Shown here: positions 38,069 to 45,928 of the stretch, in pieces
Numbering within the stretch: position 1 is the first letter of the stretch
How the letters are laid out: each line of letters begins with the position of its first letter
Origin: Nitrososphaerota archaeon
GTDB taxonomy: Archaea > Thermoproteota > Nitrososphaeria > Nitrososphaerales > Gagatemarchaeaceae
Direction: 5' to 3'
Assembly: GCA_029785615.1 (NCBI GenBank)
Contig: JAFLZH010000001.1
Coordinates: 188,629-252,628 of the forward strand
Length of the DNA: 64,000 bases
Notes under the pieces: model-generated
Database searches by the model: none
What the model saw: the letters and a program-made list of their open reading frames with translations, nothing else
What the model was told of the DNA's origin: nothing
Translations under genes and position numbers: made by a program

Positions 38069-39289
38069 TTGAGCGGCTTTGAAGCGTTTCCCCTGCACCC
38101 GGCCATCAGGAAAGGGGTCGCTTCCTCCGGCTATGTCAGGCCCTTCCCCATACAAGCCCAGGCCATAGGGCCGCTCCTGGAGGGGAGGAACTTCATAGGC
38201 CAGGCGAAGGCCGGCTCGGGGAAGACCCTCGCCTTCGGTATCCCCGTGGTGCAGGCCGTCGACCCCTCGGTGGCGCGGGTGCAGGCCCTGGTGCTCGCTC
38301 CCACGAGAGAGCTCGCTGTCCAGATAACGCTCGAACTCCAGAAGATTGGGTCATACACGACAGTGAGGGTGGTGACCATCTACGGAGGGCAGTCGATGAA
38401 CGTCCAGCTGGACGCCCTCAGGAGGGGCGCGCACATCGTCGTCGGGACGCCCGGACGGACCATCGACCACATCAAGAGGGGGACGCTCAGGCTCGACTCC
38501 GTCAAGTTCGTGGTCCTCGACGAGGCGGATGTGATGCTCGACATGGGTTTCATCGAAGACGTCGACTTCATACTCGACAAGACACCCAACGCGAGGCAGA
38601 CGGCCCTGTTCTCTGCCACCATGCCGAGGTCGATAGTTCAGCTCTCCCAGAGGTACGTCCCCGACCCAATCAGGGTGATGGTGGACGAGAACGAGCCTTC
38701 CGCGGAGACCCTGGAGCAGTTCTACGCCAGGACCGAGCGGGACCAGAAGCTCCAGCTCCTGCTCGACATCCTCGAGAAGGAGAACCGCAAGAGCGCCGTC
38801 GTCTTCTGCAGGACGAGGTATGGCACCATCAGGCTCGCCAGGGAGCTGGAGAGGCGTTTCCTCAGCGTGGTCTCTCTCCATGGCGACCTCTCCCAGAATC
38901 AGCGCGACCACTCCATGGGGCTATTCAGGGCGGGGAAGGCAGACGTGCTGGTCGCGACCGACGTCGCGAGCAGGGGAATCGACGTCCGCCAGGTTGACTG
39001 CGTCATCAACTACGACGTCCCCGAAGACCCCACGGTGTACTTCCACAGGGTGGGAAGGACGGCCAGGGCCGGAGACGTCGGCCGATCCTACACCTTCGTG
39101 AGCTCGGACGAAGAAGGGGATTTCGCCCGCATAGCGGCCCTCGCCAAGGCGCCCATCAATCCCCTGCGCGAAGAAGACGCCAGGAAGAGGTCGAGGCCAG
39201 CGCTCTCCTCGAAGGGCCCCAGGCCATGGAGGCACGGCCGCGGCGAGAAGCAACGGGGCAGACCGGGCCGCTGGCGCCGATATCATTAA
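38069..39289 (+). CDS. DEAD-box RNA helicase
   Basis: 406 aa. All motifs present: Q motif GYVRPFPIQAQAI, motif I AKAGSGKT, Ia PTRELA, motif II VVLDEADVMLD (DEAD), III SATMP, and the C-terminal RecA domain with HGDLSQNQRD, VATDVASRGIDV and HRVGRTARAG. The tail (residues 365-406) is very basic. TTG start at 38069 with GGAGGTG nine bases upstream; TATA TCTTAAATAC near 38003-38012. RNA remodelling in ribosome assembly or decay is likely. Confidence 0.95.
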   Translation: MSGFEAFPLHPAIRKGVASSGYVRPFPIQAQAIGPLLEGRNFIGQAKAGSGKTLAFGIPVVQAVDPSVARVQALVLAPTRELAVQITLELQKIGSYTTVRVVTIYGGQSMNVQLDALRRGAHIVVGTPGRTIDHIKRGTLRLDSVKFVVLDEADVMLDMGFIEDVDFILDKTPNARQTALFSATMPRSIVQLSQRYVPDPIRVMVDENEPSAETLEQFYARTERDQKLQLLLDILEKENRKSAVVFCRTRYGTIRLARELERRFLSVVSLHGDLSQNQRDHSMGLFRAGKADVLVATDVASRGIDVRQVDCVINYDVPEDPTVYFHRVGRTARAGDVGRSYTFVSSDEEGDFARIAALAKAPINPLREEDARKRSRPALSSKGPRPWRHGRGEKQRGRPGRWRRYH

Positions 39290-39322
39290 TATCATCCCGC
39301 CGGCGGCGTCGGATGAGACTTC

Positions 39323-39628
39323 TTGGGAAAGAGAAAGGTCCTCAGCGAAGCAAACCTGAAGGAGCTCGTGATGCCCCAGCAGGGGGAGATACTCGGCAGG
39401 GCCATCAAAATGACCGGTGGGGACCAGGTGATCGTGAAGTGCGCGGACGGCGTGACGAGGATGTGCAGGATCAGGGGGAAACTGAAGCGGAGGATGTGGA
39501 TACGCGAGGGGGACATCGTACTTGTCGCTCCCTGGGACTTCGACAACGCGAAGGCGGACATCCTCTGGCGGTACATCCAGGCGCACACCCAGTGGCTCGA
39601 CGCCAACGGGTACCTGAAGGGGATCTAG
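39323..39628 (+). CDS. eif1A: Translation initiation factor aIF-1A
   Basis: 101 aa OB-fold factor that binds the ribosomal A site during start-codon selection. Recognised by EILGRAIKMTGGDQVIVKCADGVTRMCRIRGKLKRRMWIREGDIVLVAPWDFD. TTG start at 39323; a TTAATATC box about 30 bases upstream. 33 bases after the helicase stop, so it may also be read through from there. Confidence 0.95.
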   Translation: MGKRKVLSEANLKELVMPQQGEILGRAIKMTGGDQVIVKCADGVTRMCRIRGKLKRRMWIREGDIVLVAPWDFDNAKADILWRYIQAHTQWLDANGYLKGI

Positions 39629-39667
39629 GCCAAGACCCTTAACGCTCCGTCCTCCCCGCAGTGGGTC

Positions 39668-40981
39668 ATGGCCGAGGCGTCGGACTTCGACATACTCGTG
39701 GTGGGGGCGGGGATTCTCGGAGCCACCACGGCCTACTGGCTCTCCGGACTCTATGACTGCACCATAGCCCTGGCGGACGTAGCCCGGTCACCGGGGGCGC
39801 ACACCTCGTCCAGGAACACCGGGGTGATACACAGGCCATACTATCTGGACCCTGCGAAAAAGCGCGTCTTCGCGCGGACCGCTCTGCTCTCCCGCAGACT
39901 CTGGGAGTCCCTCGCCAAGGTCGACGGCCTCCCCTGGAGGCCCATCGGCACCTACAACGTGGCGGTGGACGAGCGTGAGGTCAGGACGGTGGAGAAGTAC
40001 CGCACCTGGGGGGTTGAGAACGGAATGGACGAGGGAGAGATGGAGTTCCTCGACGGGGCCGGGGTCAGGTCGAGGGAGCCTGAGGTCAGGTGCAGGGGGG
40101 CCCTTTTCTCAAAGACTGACGTCTCTGTCGACTTCGGCGCTTTCACCCGCAGCGTCTGGAGGCGTGATCTCGCCAGGGGGGTGAGGTTCCTCGCAGGGCA
40201 GGAGCTGGTATCGGCGGCCAGGAGGCCGGGGGCCGTCCAGGCGACGTTCCGCTCGGGCGGGTCATCCACCACGGTCCGCTGCAGGCTCTTGGTCAACGCC
40301 GCAGGCGGGGGGGCGTTGAAGATCGCCCACTCCCTCGGCTTCGGCCGGGGGCTCGCCGCCCTGCACTTCAGGGGGGAGTACTGGGTGGTGGACGAACCCT
40401 TCGCCTCGAGGGTGACCTCGAACATCTACCGACCGCCGGAGTTCCCGCAGTATCCATTCCTCGACCCCCACTTCGTGGTGAGGGCGGACGGGTCCCGGCA
40501 AATAGGGCCCAACGCCGTGGTCGTCCCTGGGCCCTACGTCTATTCAGGGTTAGGGCTCTCCTCCCTACCCCGGTTCCTGGAACGTCCCCCGGGGCCGAAG
40601 GCGAGGCTCTTCGCCAACTCGGACTTCCTCTCCCTCGTAGCAGGGGAGTGGCGGAGCTCCCTCTCTAAGCGGGCGATGTGTGCCAGGGTGAGGAGGTTCA
40701 TCCCGGCCCTGTCGCCTTCCCTCCTGAACGGGAGGGTCGTCTTCGGGGTAAGGAGCTCCGTCGTCGACAGGTCGGGCTTCGTCCCCGAGGCGCTCCTCTT
40801 CAAGGGCGAAGGCTCAGCCCACGTCGTCAACTTCAACTCCCCCGGGGCGACTGGAGCGCCAGCCTTCTCGGCCATGGTGGTGAAGGAGCTCGGGGAAGCA
40901 GGCTTCTTCGATGGGTTCCGACCAAGGGAGCCCCCTGCCTCGATACCAGGCTGGGACTTCACGGGCGCCTCCGAGGTCTAG
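39668..40981 (+). CDS. FAD-dependent oxidoreductase (L-2-hydroxyglutarate oxidase-like)
   Basis: 437 aa. N-terminal FAD motif DILVVGAGILGATTAYWLSG, then HTSSRNTGVIHRPYYLDP (the 'SRNSGVIHAG/P' segment of LhgO-type enzymes) and a C-terminal NFNSPGATGAPAFSAMV. The DAO/LhgO family oxidises 2-hydroxy acids or amines. It is 39 bases after aIF-1A on the same strand but functionally unrelated. Confidence 0.85.
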   Translation: MAEASDFDILVVGAGILGATTAYWLSGLYDCTIALADVARSPGAHTSSRNTGVIHRPYYLDPAKKRVFARTALLSRRLWESLAKVDGLPWRPIGTYNVAVDEREVRTVEKYRTWGVENGMDEGEMEFLDGAGVRSREPEVRCRGALFSKTDVSVDFGAFTRSVWRRDLARGVRFLAGQELVSAARRPGAVQATFRSGGSSTTVRCRLLVNAAGGGALKIAHSLGFGRGLAALHFRGEYWVVDEPFASRVTSNIYRPPEFPQYPFLDPHFVVRADGSRQIGPNAVVVPGPYVYSGLGLSSLPRFLERPPGPKARLFANSDFLSLVAGEWRSSLSKRAMCARVRRFIPALSPSLLNGRVVFGVRSSVVDRSGFVPEALLFKGEGSAHVVNFNSPGATGAPAFSAMVVKELGEAGFFDGFRPREPPASIPGWDFTGASEV

Positions 40982-41267
40982 CCGGCGCGGCCCTCTCCGA
41001 ATCACATCGGTCCACGTATGTGCGGTGGTCCTGGTGTAGGAAGTGGTCCTTCCGCACGGCTCAAGTCCGTGCAGATGCTCCCTCTGCCGTCCTCATGCCG
41101 CGTCCCCTGGGATTGGAACGCCTCCACTCCCCGGAGGCCTGCACCGACTTAGCGTCCACTGAGTGTTCGTCGCAGTCGTTCGAGATGCGGGACTGCTAGG
41201 GGCTCCGGGGTCCGCCTTCTGATCTAACGCCCTGGGCCCGACTCCCAGTCTTGGGAGCCTCGCTGCA

Positions 41268-42458
41268 CTAGCGGTATCTCTTCCTGTAGCTGGCGAAGGT
41301 CAGAAGGTCATAGCCGATCTTGGTGACCCCACCCGCGAACGGGAGCGCCGACACCAACCCAAGCCCGAGCATCACCGCCGAGGCTGGGCCGCCCACGAAC
41401 GAACCAGCGCTCCGCAGGGTGTTGGTGACCGCGTAGGCCTGGACCCTCTCCTCCTTCTGGAACATCTCTGTCATCAGCGCCTGCCTCGTCGGGACGTCCA
41501 TCTGCGACACGCTCTGGCGGAGGAAGAGGAAGAGGAGCGCGAGCGGGAGGGACCCAGCGAGCCCCATGAGGATGAGGAACCCATTCGACGCGAGGTGGGT
41601 GTAGACCATGGTTCTCAGGTTGCCGATTCGCAGGGCGATCATGGCCGCCCCGTAGGTCGAGGCCGCGGTGACCAAGCTAGCGACGAAGAATATGGGCCCG
41701 AGGTACTCGAGCTGGAGGCCGAAGGTCGAGCTGAACCAGATCGATAGGAGGTATGTCGTGACGAAGACCCCGCCGAGCGAGTCCACGGAGAACAGCCCCG
41801 AGAGCCGCACGAGGTCCTTCCTCGCCGCCTGGCTGAGGTTAGCCAGGCCTGGCCTCGCTGCGCGGCTCCCTTCCATGCCCTTCAGCCTGCTGTAGACAGC
41901 GAAGAGGACCACCCCCACGACTGCGAACCCGGCGAACACAACGTGGAACGCAACCGCGCTGTTCCCGAGGATGCCTGGGCCCGAAGAAGCGAGCTGTCCA
42001 AGGGCGGCCGCCGAGTAGCCTATCATGTTGTACCTCCCGAAGGCTCTGACGCTCGACCCCTCTCCGCTCAGGTCGGGGAGGATCCCGGCTTCGATGGACT
42101 GGAACGGTCCCGCCTCCGTCCCCGTGCTGCTGATGTTTCCCGCCAGGCATGCCAGGAGTATTGCGGCGGCGGCCTCGTCCAGCGCCAGGACTGCACCCGC
42201 CGCGACCATTAGGAGGCTGAATATCTGCAGCAGCCTCTTCCTGCCCACCCTGGCGCCGAGGTATGTCACAGCTAGGTTCGAAGCTGCGTTCCCCGCAAGG
42301 ATGGCCACCAGGGCAAGCCCTTGGAAGAAGGGACCGTAGCCGATGGCCCTCAGGTAGAAGGGGAGGGCGATGCTGAGGAGCCCCGACACGAACACCCTCC
42401 CTCCCTTGGCGAAGTAGATCGGCAGGGGTCCGCCCCCCTGCGGCCCTCCGCCGCTCAA
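41268..42458 (-). CDS. MFS transporter
   Basis: 396 aa, about 12 membrane helices; GRKRLLQIFSLLMVAAGAVLAL marks the loop 2-3 region and SQMDVPTRQALMTEMFQKEER the later half. The 286 bases between the preceding FAD oxidoreductase stop (40981) and this stop contain no gene I can support, only a short stem near 41248-41262. Confidence 0.85.
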   Translation of the reverse strand: MSGGGPQGGGPLPIYFAKGGRVFVSGLLSIALPFYLRAIGYGPFFQGLALVAILAGNAASNLAVTYLGARVGRKRLLQIFSLLMVAAGAVLALDEAAAAILLACLAGNISSTGTEAGPFQSIEAGILPDLSGEGSSVRAFGRYNMIGYSAAALGQLASSGPGILGNSAVAFHVVFAGFAVVGVVLFAVYSRLKGMEGSRAARPGLANLSQAARKDLVRLSGLFSVDSLGGVFVTTYLLSIWFSSTFGLQLEYLGPIFFVASLVTAASTYGAAMIALRIGNLRTMVYTHLASNGFLILMGLAGSLPLALLFLFLRQSVSQMDVPTRQALMTEMFQKEERVQAYAVTNTLRSAGSFVGGPASAVMLGLGLVSALPFAGGVTKIGYDLLTFASYRKRYR

Positions 42459-42566
42459 TTCGAAGGAGCCGGGCGCTCCCGCTTGGGGGTTCTGCGCGCC
42501 GTCCTGACCGCCCCCGCCCTACCTCTGGTCGCCCGGGACATGTGCAACAACCCTATCCCACAGTAT

Positions 42567-43283
42567 CTAAGCGCTCTCCCTGAGCCGCCCGCTGCAGGCG
42601 AAGACCACCCCTCCCGTGAGCCGGGCGGACTCGATTTCAACGAACCCGTTCGATTCCATGGCGTCGACCATTTCCAGGTCCCAGGTTGTGCCTTCGATGA
42701 TCTGGGGGAGCCTGTCGAAGGTATACGCCTCCCTCCTCCCCGCAAGCCCGAGGGCGAAGCCAATCACGCGCAGCCCGCCCTGGATGTACGCCTCAAGGAA
42801 GGGGGCGAGGGGTCCCCTCGGCTTGGCGAAGTCGTACACCACGGCCTTCCCCCCTGGCTTGGCCACCCTCGCCAGCTCCCTCACGAACTTCCGGACGTCG
42901 ACGTATTTCGGGACATAGCAGCTGACGACGGAGTCGAAAGAGCCATCGGCGAACGGGAGAAACTCGGCGTCTCCGTTAAGGACCAGGCCGACGCCGGGGA
43001 CCCTCTTCTCCATGGCGACGCGTATCATCTCAGGGGCAAGGTCGAGGCCGACGAACCTGCAGCCCATCCCTGAGAGGAGCTCCTCGAGGACCAAGGTCCC
43101 GCTCCCCACGTCAAGGACGAGGCCGCCCTCCACGTTCAGCCTTCTCGCGACCCAGGCCTTCCAGCGCCTGTCTTGGAACAGGGTGGCGTAATCCAGGGCG
43201 TTCTCGTAGGACCGCGCCAGCCCGGCGAATATCTTCGACGACGTCCGCTTCATCTCTTCGGCCGGCGCTACCGCGTCTCCCAT
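42567..43283 (-). CDS. SAM-dependent methyltransferase, UbiE-like
   Basis: 238 aa class I methyltransferase. Motif I GGLVLDVGSGTLVLEELLS, post-I FVGLDLAPEMIRVAMEKR, motif II ADGSFDSVVSCYVPKYV and motif III RVAKPGGKAVVYDFAKPRG. The start region WKAWVARRLNVEGG is similar to menaquinone methyltransferases. Divergent from a UbiA-like membrane protein, so a quinone or prenyl-lipid role is worth considering. Confidence 0.82.
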   Translation of the reverse strand: MGDAVAPAEEMKRTSSKIFAGLARSYENALDYATLFQDRRWKAWVARRLNVEGGLVLDVGSGTLVLEELLSGMGCRFVGLDLAPEMIRVAMEKRVPGVGLVLNGDAEFLPFADGSFDSVVSCYVPKYVDVRKFVRELARVAKPGGKAVVYDFAKPRGPLAPFLEAYIQGGLRVIGFALGLAGRREAYTFDRLPQIIEGTTWDLEMVDAMESNGFVEIESARLTGGVVFACSGRLRESA

Positions 43284-43351
43284 TCGGAGAAGCCATGCGC
43301 CCGCCGTCTCTTATCCCCTCTGGAACGCGCCGACCCGGGAAACGGTCAATA

Positions 43352-44086
43352 GTGCGGGGATGCCGCTTGAGGCCCTTGGGCCAGGCCGACAGCGAAGGCA
43401 CGCGGCTGAGGGAGTGGTATGTCCCACGGAGGGGGCCCAGGCGCCTAAGGCTTCTGGTGGGGCTCAGCTTCTATCCATACTCGCTCATGAACGCCAGCTA
43501 TGTCCTCATCGGGTCGCTCATAGCCCCGATGGTCCACGTCGAGAGGATGGCGGCGCTGGCAGTGGTGTATCTCCTCGCCGTCGGCGTCTCGGCCCATTGT
43601 CTCGACGCCATGGCCCCCAACAGGCCGTGGGGGAACTTCTTTTCGCGAAGGCAGCTCGCGGCCGTGGCTGCGGCCGCGCTGGTCCCGTCCCTGGGGCTTG
43701 GCCTCTATCTGGCGCTGACCTATGCTCCTCTGCTCCTCATGGTGGGGGCCGTCGAGCTCTTCTTCCTGCTCGCCTACAACCTCGAGCTATTCGGCGGGGC
43801 GTTCCACACGGACCTGTGGTTCGCGACTTCCTGGGGGTTCCTCCCTGTGATCGCCGGCTTCGTGGTCCAGGCGGACACAGTGAGCGTCGCGTCAGTCGCC
43901 GCCGGGCTTTTCGGCTTCTTCACCGCCTACGTCGAAATCAGCGCCTCGAGGCCCTACAAGGCGATCAAGCAGGAGCAGGGGGGTGGGTCTCCCCTGGCCG
44001 CAAAGCTCGAGGGCATCCTCAAGGGGATAGTGCTTGCCGTGATCTCCACGGCCGCATTCCTCATGGCCCTGGCCTTCTCGCACTGA
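43352..44086 (+). CDS. UbiA-like integral membrane protein, degenerate motifs
   Basis: 244 aa from GTG at 43352 (start uncertain; frame opens at 43295). Seven or more membrane helices. The segment AHCLDAMAPNRPWGNFFSRRQLAAVA recalls the first UbiA prenyltransferase motif region, but the canonical NDxxDxxxD is not intact, and DLWFATSWGFLPVIAGFVV recalls the second. It may be a prenyltransferase relative with changed chemistry or just a membrane protein. It is divergent from the methyltransferase, and a CTCTTATCC box lies 35-40 bases before 43352. Confidence 0.55.
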   Translation: MRGCRLRPLGQADSEGTRLREWYVPRRGPRRLRLLVGLSFYPYSLMNASYVLIGSLIAPMVHVERMAALAVVYLLAVGVSAHCLDAMAPNRPWGNFFSRRQLAAVAAAALVPSLGLGLYLALTYAPLLLMVGAVELFFLLAYNLELFGGAFHTDLWFATSWGFLPVIAGFVVQADTVSVASVAAGLFGFFTAYVEISASRPYKAIKQEQGGGSPLAAKLEGILKGIVLAVISTAAFLMALAFSH

Positions 44087-44209
44087 CCATCATATCCTGG
44101 CGTACTCAATGCCCACAGCTTCCCGCCGGCGAGTGCCGCGGCCGGATCCGAACTGCGAGAAGAGCGGGCTTTGCCCGCCCCTTCCTCCTAGGAATGCACC
44201 GACGGGGTT

Positions 44210-45430
44210 CTAGGAGTACGCTTCGAATCCTTTCCCCAGTGCGCCCAGGGCGAGCTTCTGCTCCATGATCTCGTTGGCCCCTTCGTATATCATGGTGACC
44301 CTGGTGTCCGCGAAGTGCCTGGCGGGCCTGTTCTCCAGCGAGTAGCCGTTCCCGCCGAAGATCTGGACCGCCCTGTTGGCGGCGTCGAAGGAAGCGTTGG
44401 CCGCGAAGTACTTCGCGCGGGCGCAGGCCAGGTCGGTGGCGTCCCTGAGCTCCGTGTTGCCTGGGTTCTCTTCATACTTCTGCTTGACGAACGCGGCCTG
44501 GAGTAGGAGCAGCCTGGCCGCCTCCAGGTTCGTGGCCATCAGCCCTATGTGCCTCTGGACAAGCTGGTGCTTGCCGATCACCTTGCCGTGCTGGACCCTC
44601 ACCCCGGCGTAGCTCACGGCCTCGTCCAGGCAGTCCTGGATGACGCCGACGCACCCGGCGGCCACGCTCAGCCTCCCATTCATCAGCCCTGAGAGCGCGA
44701 CGGACATGCCCTTCCCCGGCGGCCCGAGCACATCCTCCTTGGTCACCTCGACCTTGTCCAGGTAGAGGGTGGACGTGTCGGCCGTCGGGAGGCCGAGCTT
44801 GTGCGGGATGAGCTCAGCCTTGAACCCGGGGCTCTCCGTATCGACAATGAACCCGCTCATCCCCTCCCTCCTGCCCTTGGGGTACGCGAAGACCAGGACG
44901 TATTTCGAAGACGAGCCCAGGGATATCCACATCTTCTGGCCGGTTATCTGGTACTTCCCCCCCTTCTCCTCGAAGTAGGTTGTGAGGGAAGCGGGGTCGC
45001 TCCCGGCATTGGGCTCGGTGAGCCCGAACGCGAGTATGGCGTCCCCCTTCGTGGCGGGGGTGAGTATCCGGTTCTTCTGCTCTTCGTTCCCCCAGTGCTG
45101 GACCGTCATCTGTCCGAGAGCCATATGCACCGAAAAGAACGTCCTCACCCCGGTCCCCTCCCTCCCTATCCTCTCGATGGCCAGGGCATAGGTGACCATG
45201 TCTGCCCCCTGGCCGTCTCCGTACCTCCTTGAGACCGGGAGCCCCAGGAGGTGCGCCTTCGCGAAGAACGGTCTGGTCTGGTCGTTGATCTTGTGCTCGA
45301 GGTAGTACCTGTCCTCGATGGGCCTGAACTCCTTGCAAGCCCTGTCCACCTGCTCGAGGATCATCTCCTGCTCTTCGGAGACGTCGAAGTTCATCTTCGA
45401 GAGGTTCATGAACTCGTCCTGTTTGGGCAT
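44210..45430 (-). CDS. Acyl-CoA dehydrogenase
   Basis: 406 aa. FAD-dependent desaturation of acyl-CoA thioesters. Visible: LTEPNAGSDPASLTTYFEEKG (FAD), KMWISLGSSSKYVLVFA, IFGGNGYSLENRPARHFADTRVTMIYEGANEIME with the catalytic Glu in YEGANEI. It starts immediately after the stop of the B12-binding subunit of the mutase, so the two act in one pathway, likely oxidation of butyryl- or isobutyryl-CoA. Normal length. Confidence 0.93.
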   Translation of the reverse strand: MPKQDEFMNLSKMNFDVSEEQEMILEQVDRACKEFRPIEDRYYLEHKINDQTRPFFAKAHLLGLPVSRRYGDGQGADMVTYALAIERIGREGTGVRTFFSVHMALGQMTVQHWGNEEQKNRILTPATKGDAILAFGLTEPNAGSDPASLTTYFEEKGGKYQITGQKMWISLGSSSKYVLVFAYPKGRREGMSGFIVDTESPGFKAELIPHKLGLPTADTSTLYLDKVEVTKEDVLGPPGKGMSVALSGLMNGRLSVAAGCVGVIQDCLDEAVSYAGVRVQHGKVIGKHQLVQRHIGLMATNLEAARLLLLQAAFVKQKYEENPGNTELRDATDLACARAKYFAANASFDAANRAVQIFGGNGYSLENRPARHFADTRVTMIYEGANEIMEQKLALGALGKGFEAYS

Positions 45431-45862
45431 CTACTCCTTCCACCTCTCTTTCCTGACCCGGCCTCGGACGTGTTCCACGATGTCCTCGAAAGAGCTCCCC
45501 GGGCCGTATAAGCCGGTTATCCCTAGCTTCAGCAGCCTCGGCTTGTCCTCCTCGGGGATTATCCCGCCCCCGACCACCACCACATCCTTCCCTCCCAGCT
45601 TGTCCAGGAGCTTCTTCACCTTCGGGAACGCCGTCATATGGGCCCCGTTGAGAAGGGACAGGGCCACCACGTCAACGTCTTCGTCTATGGCCATCTGCGC
45701 GACCTGCTCGGGGGAAGGGAGCAGGCCGCTGTAGATCACCTCCATCCCTGCGTCCCTGAATGCCCTGGCGAGAACGAGGGCCCCCCTGTCGTGGCCGTCG
45801 AGCCCGGGCTTCGCGACGAGTATCCTGATCTTCCTCTGGAGCGCCGTCGCCTTCCTTGCCAA
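45431..45862 (-). CDS. B12-binding small subunit of acyl-CoA mutase
   Basis: 143 aa. Cobalamin-binding domain: RILVAKPGLDGHDRGALVLARAFRDAGMEVIYSGL with the DxH-x2-G signature (DGHDRG), then VDVVALSLLNGAHM and VVVVGGGIIPEED. It binds adenosylcobalamin through the His and partners the large subunit encoded upstream (gap 66 bases). Its stop abuts the acyl-CoA dehydrogenase start. Confidence 0.93.
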   Translation of the reverse strand: MARKATALQRKIRILVAKPGLDGHDRGALVLARAFRDAGMEVIYSGLLPSPEQVAQMAIDEDVDVVALSLLNGAHMTAFPKVKKLLDKLGGKDVVVVGGGIIPEEDKPRLLKLGITGLYGPGSSFEDIVEHVRGRVRKERWKE

Positions 45863-45928
45863 TCTTCTTCGCTCGAGCCCCCGGGGCCTTCAAAACCTTT
45901 TGCCGCGGCTTGTGCACTTGGCTGGAGC

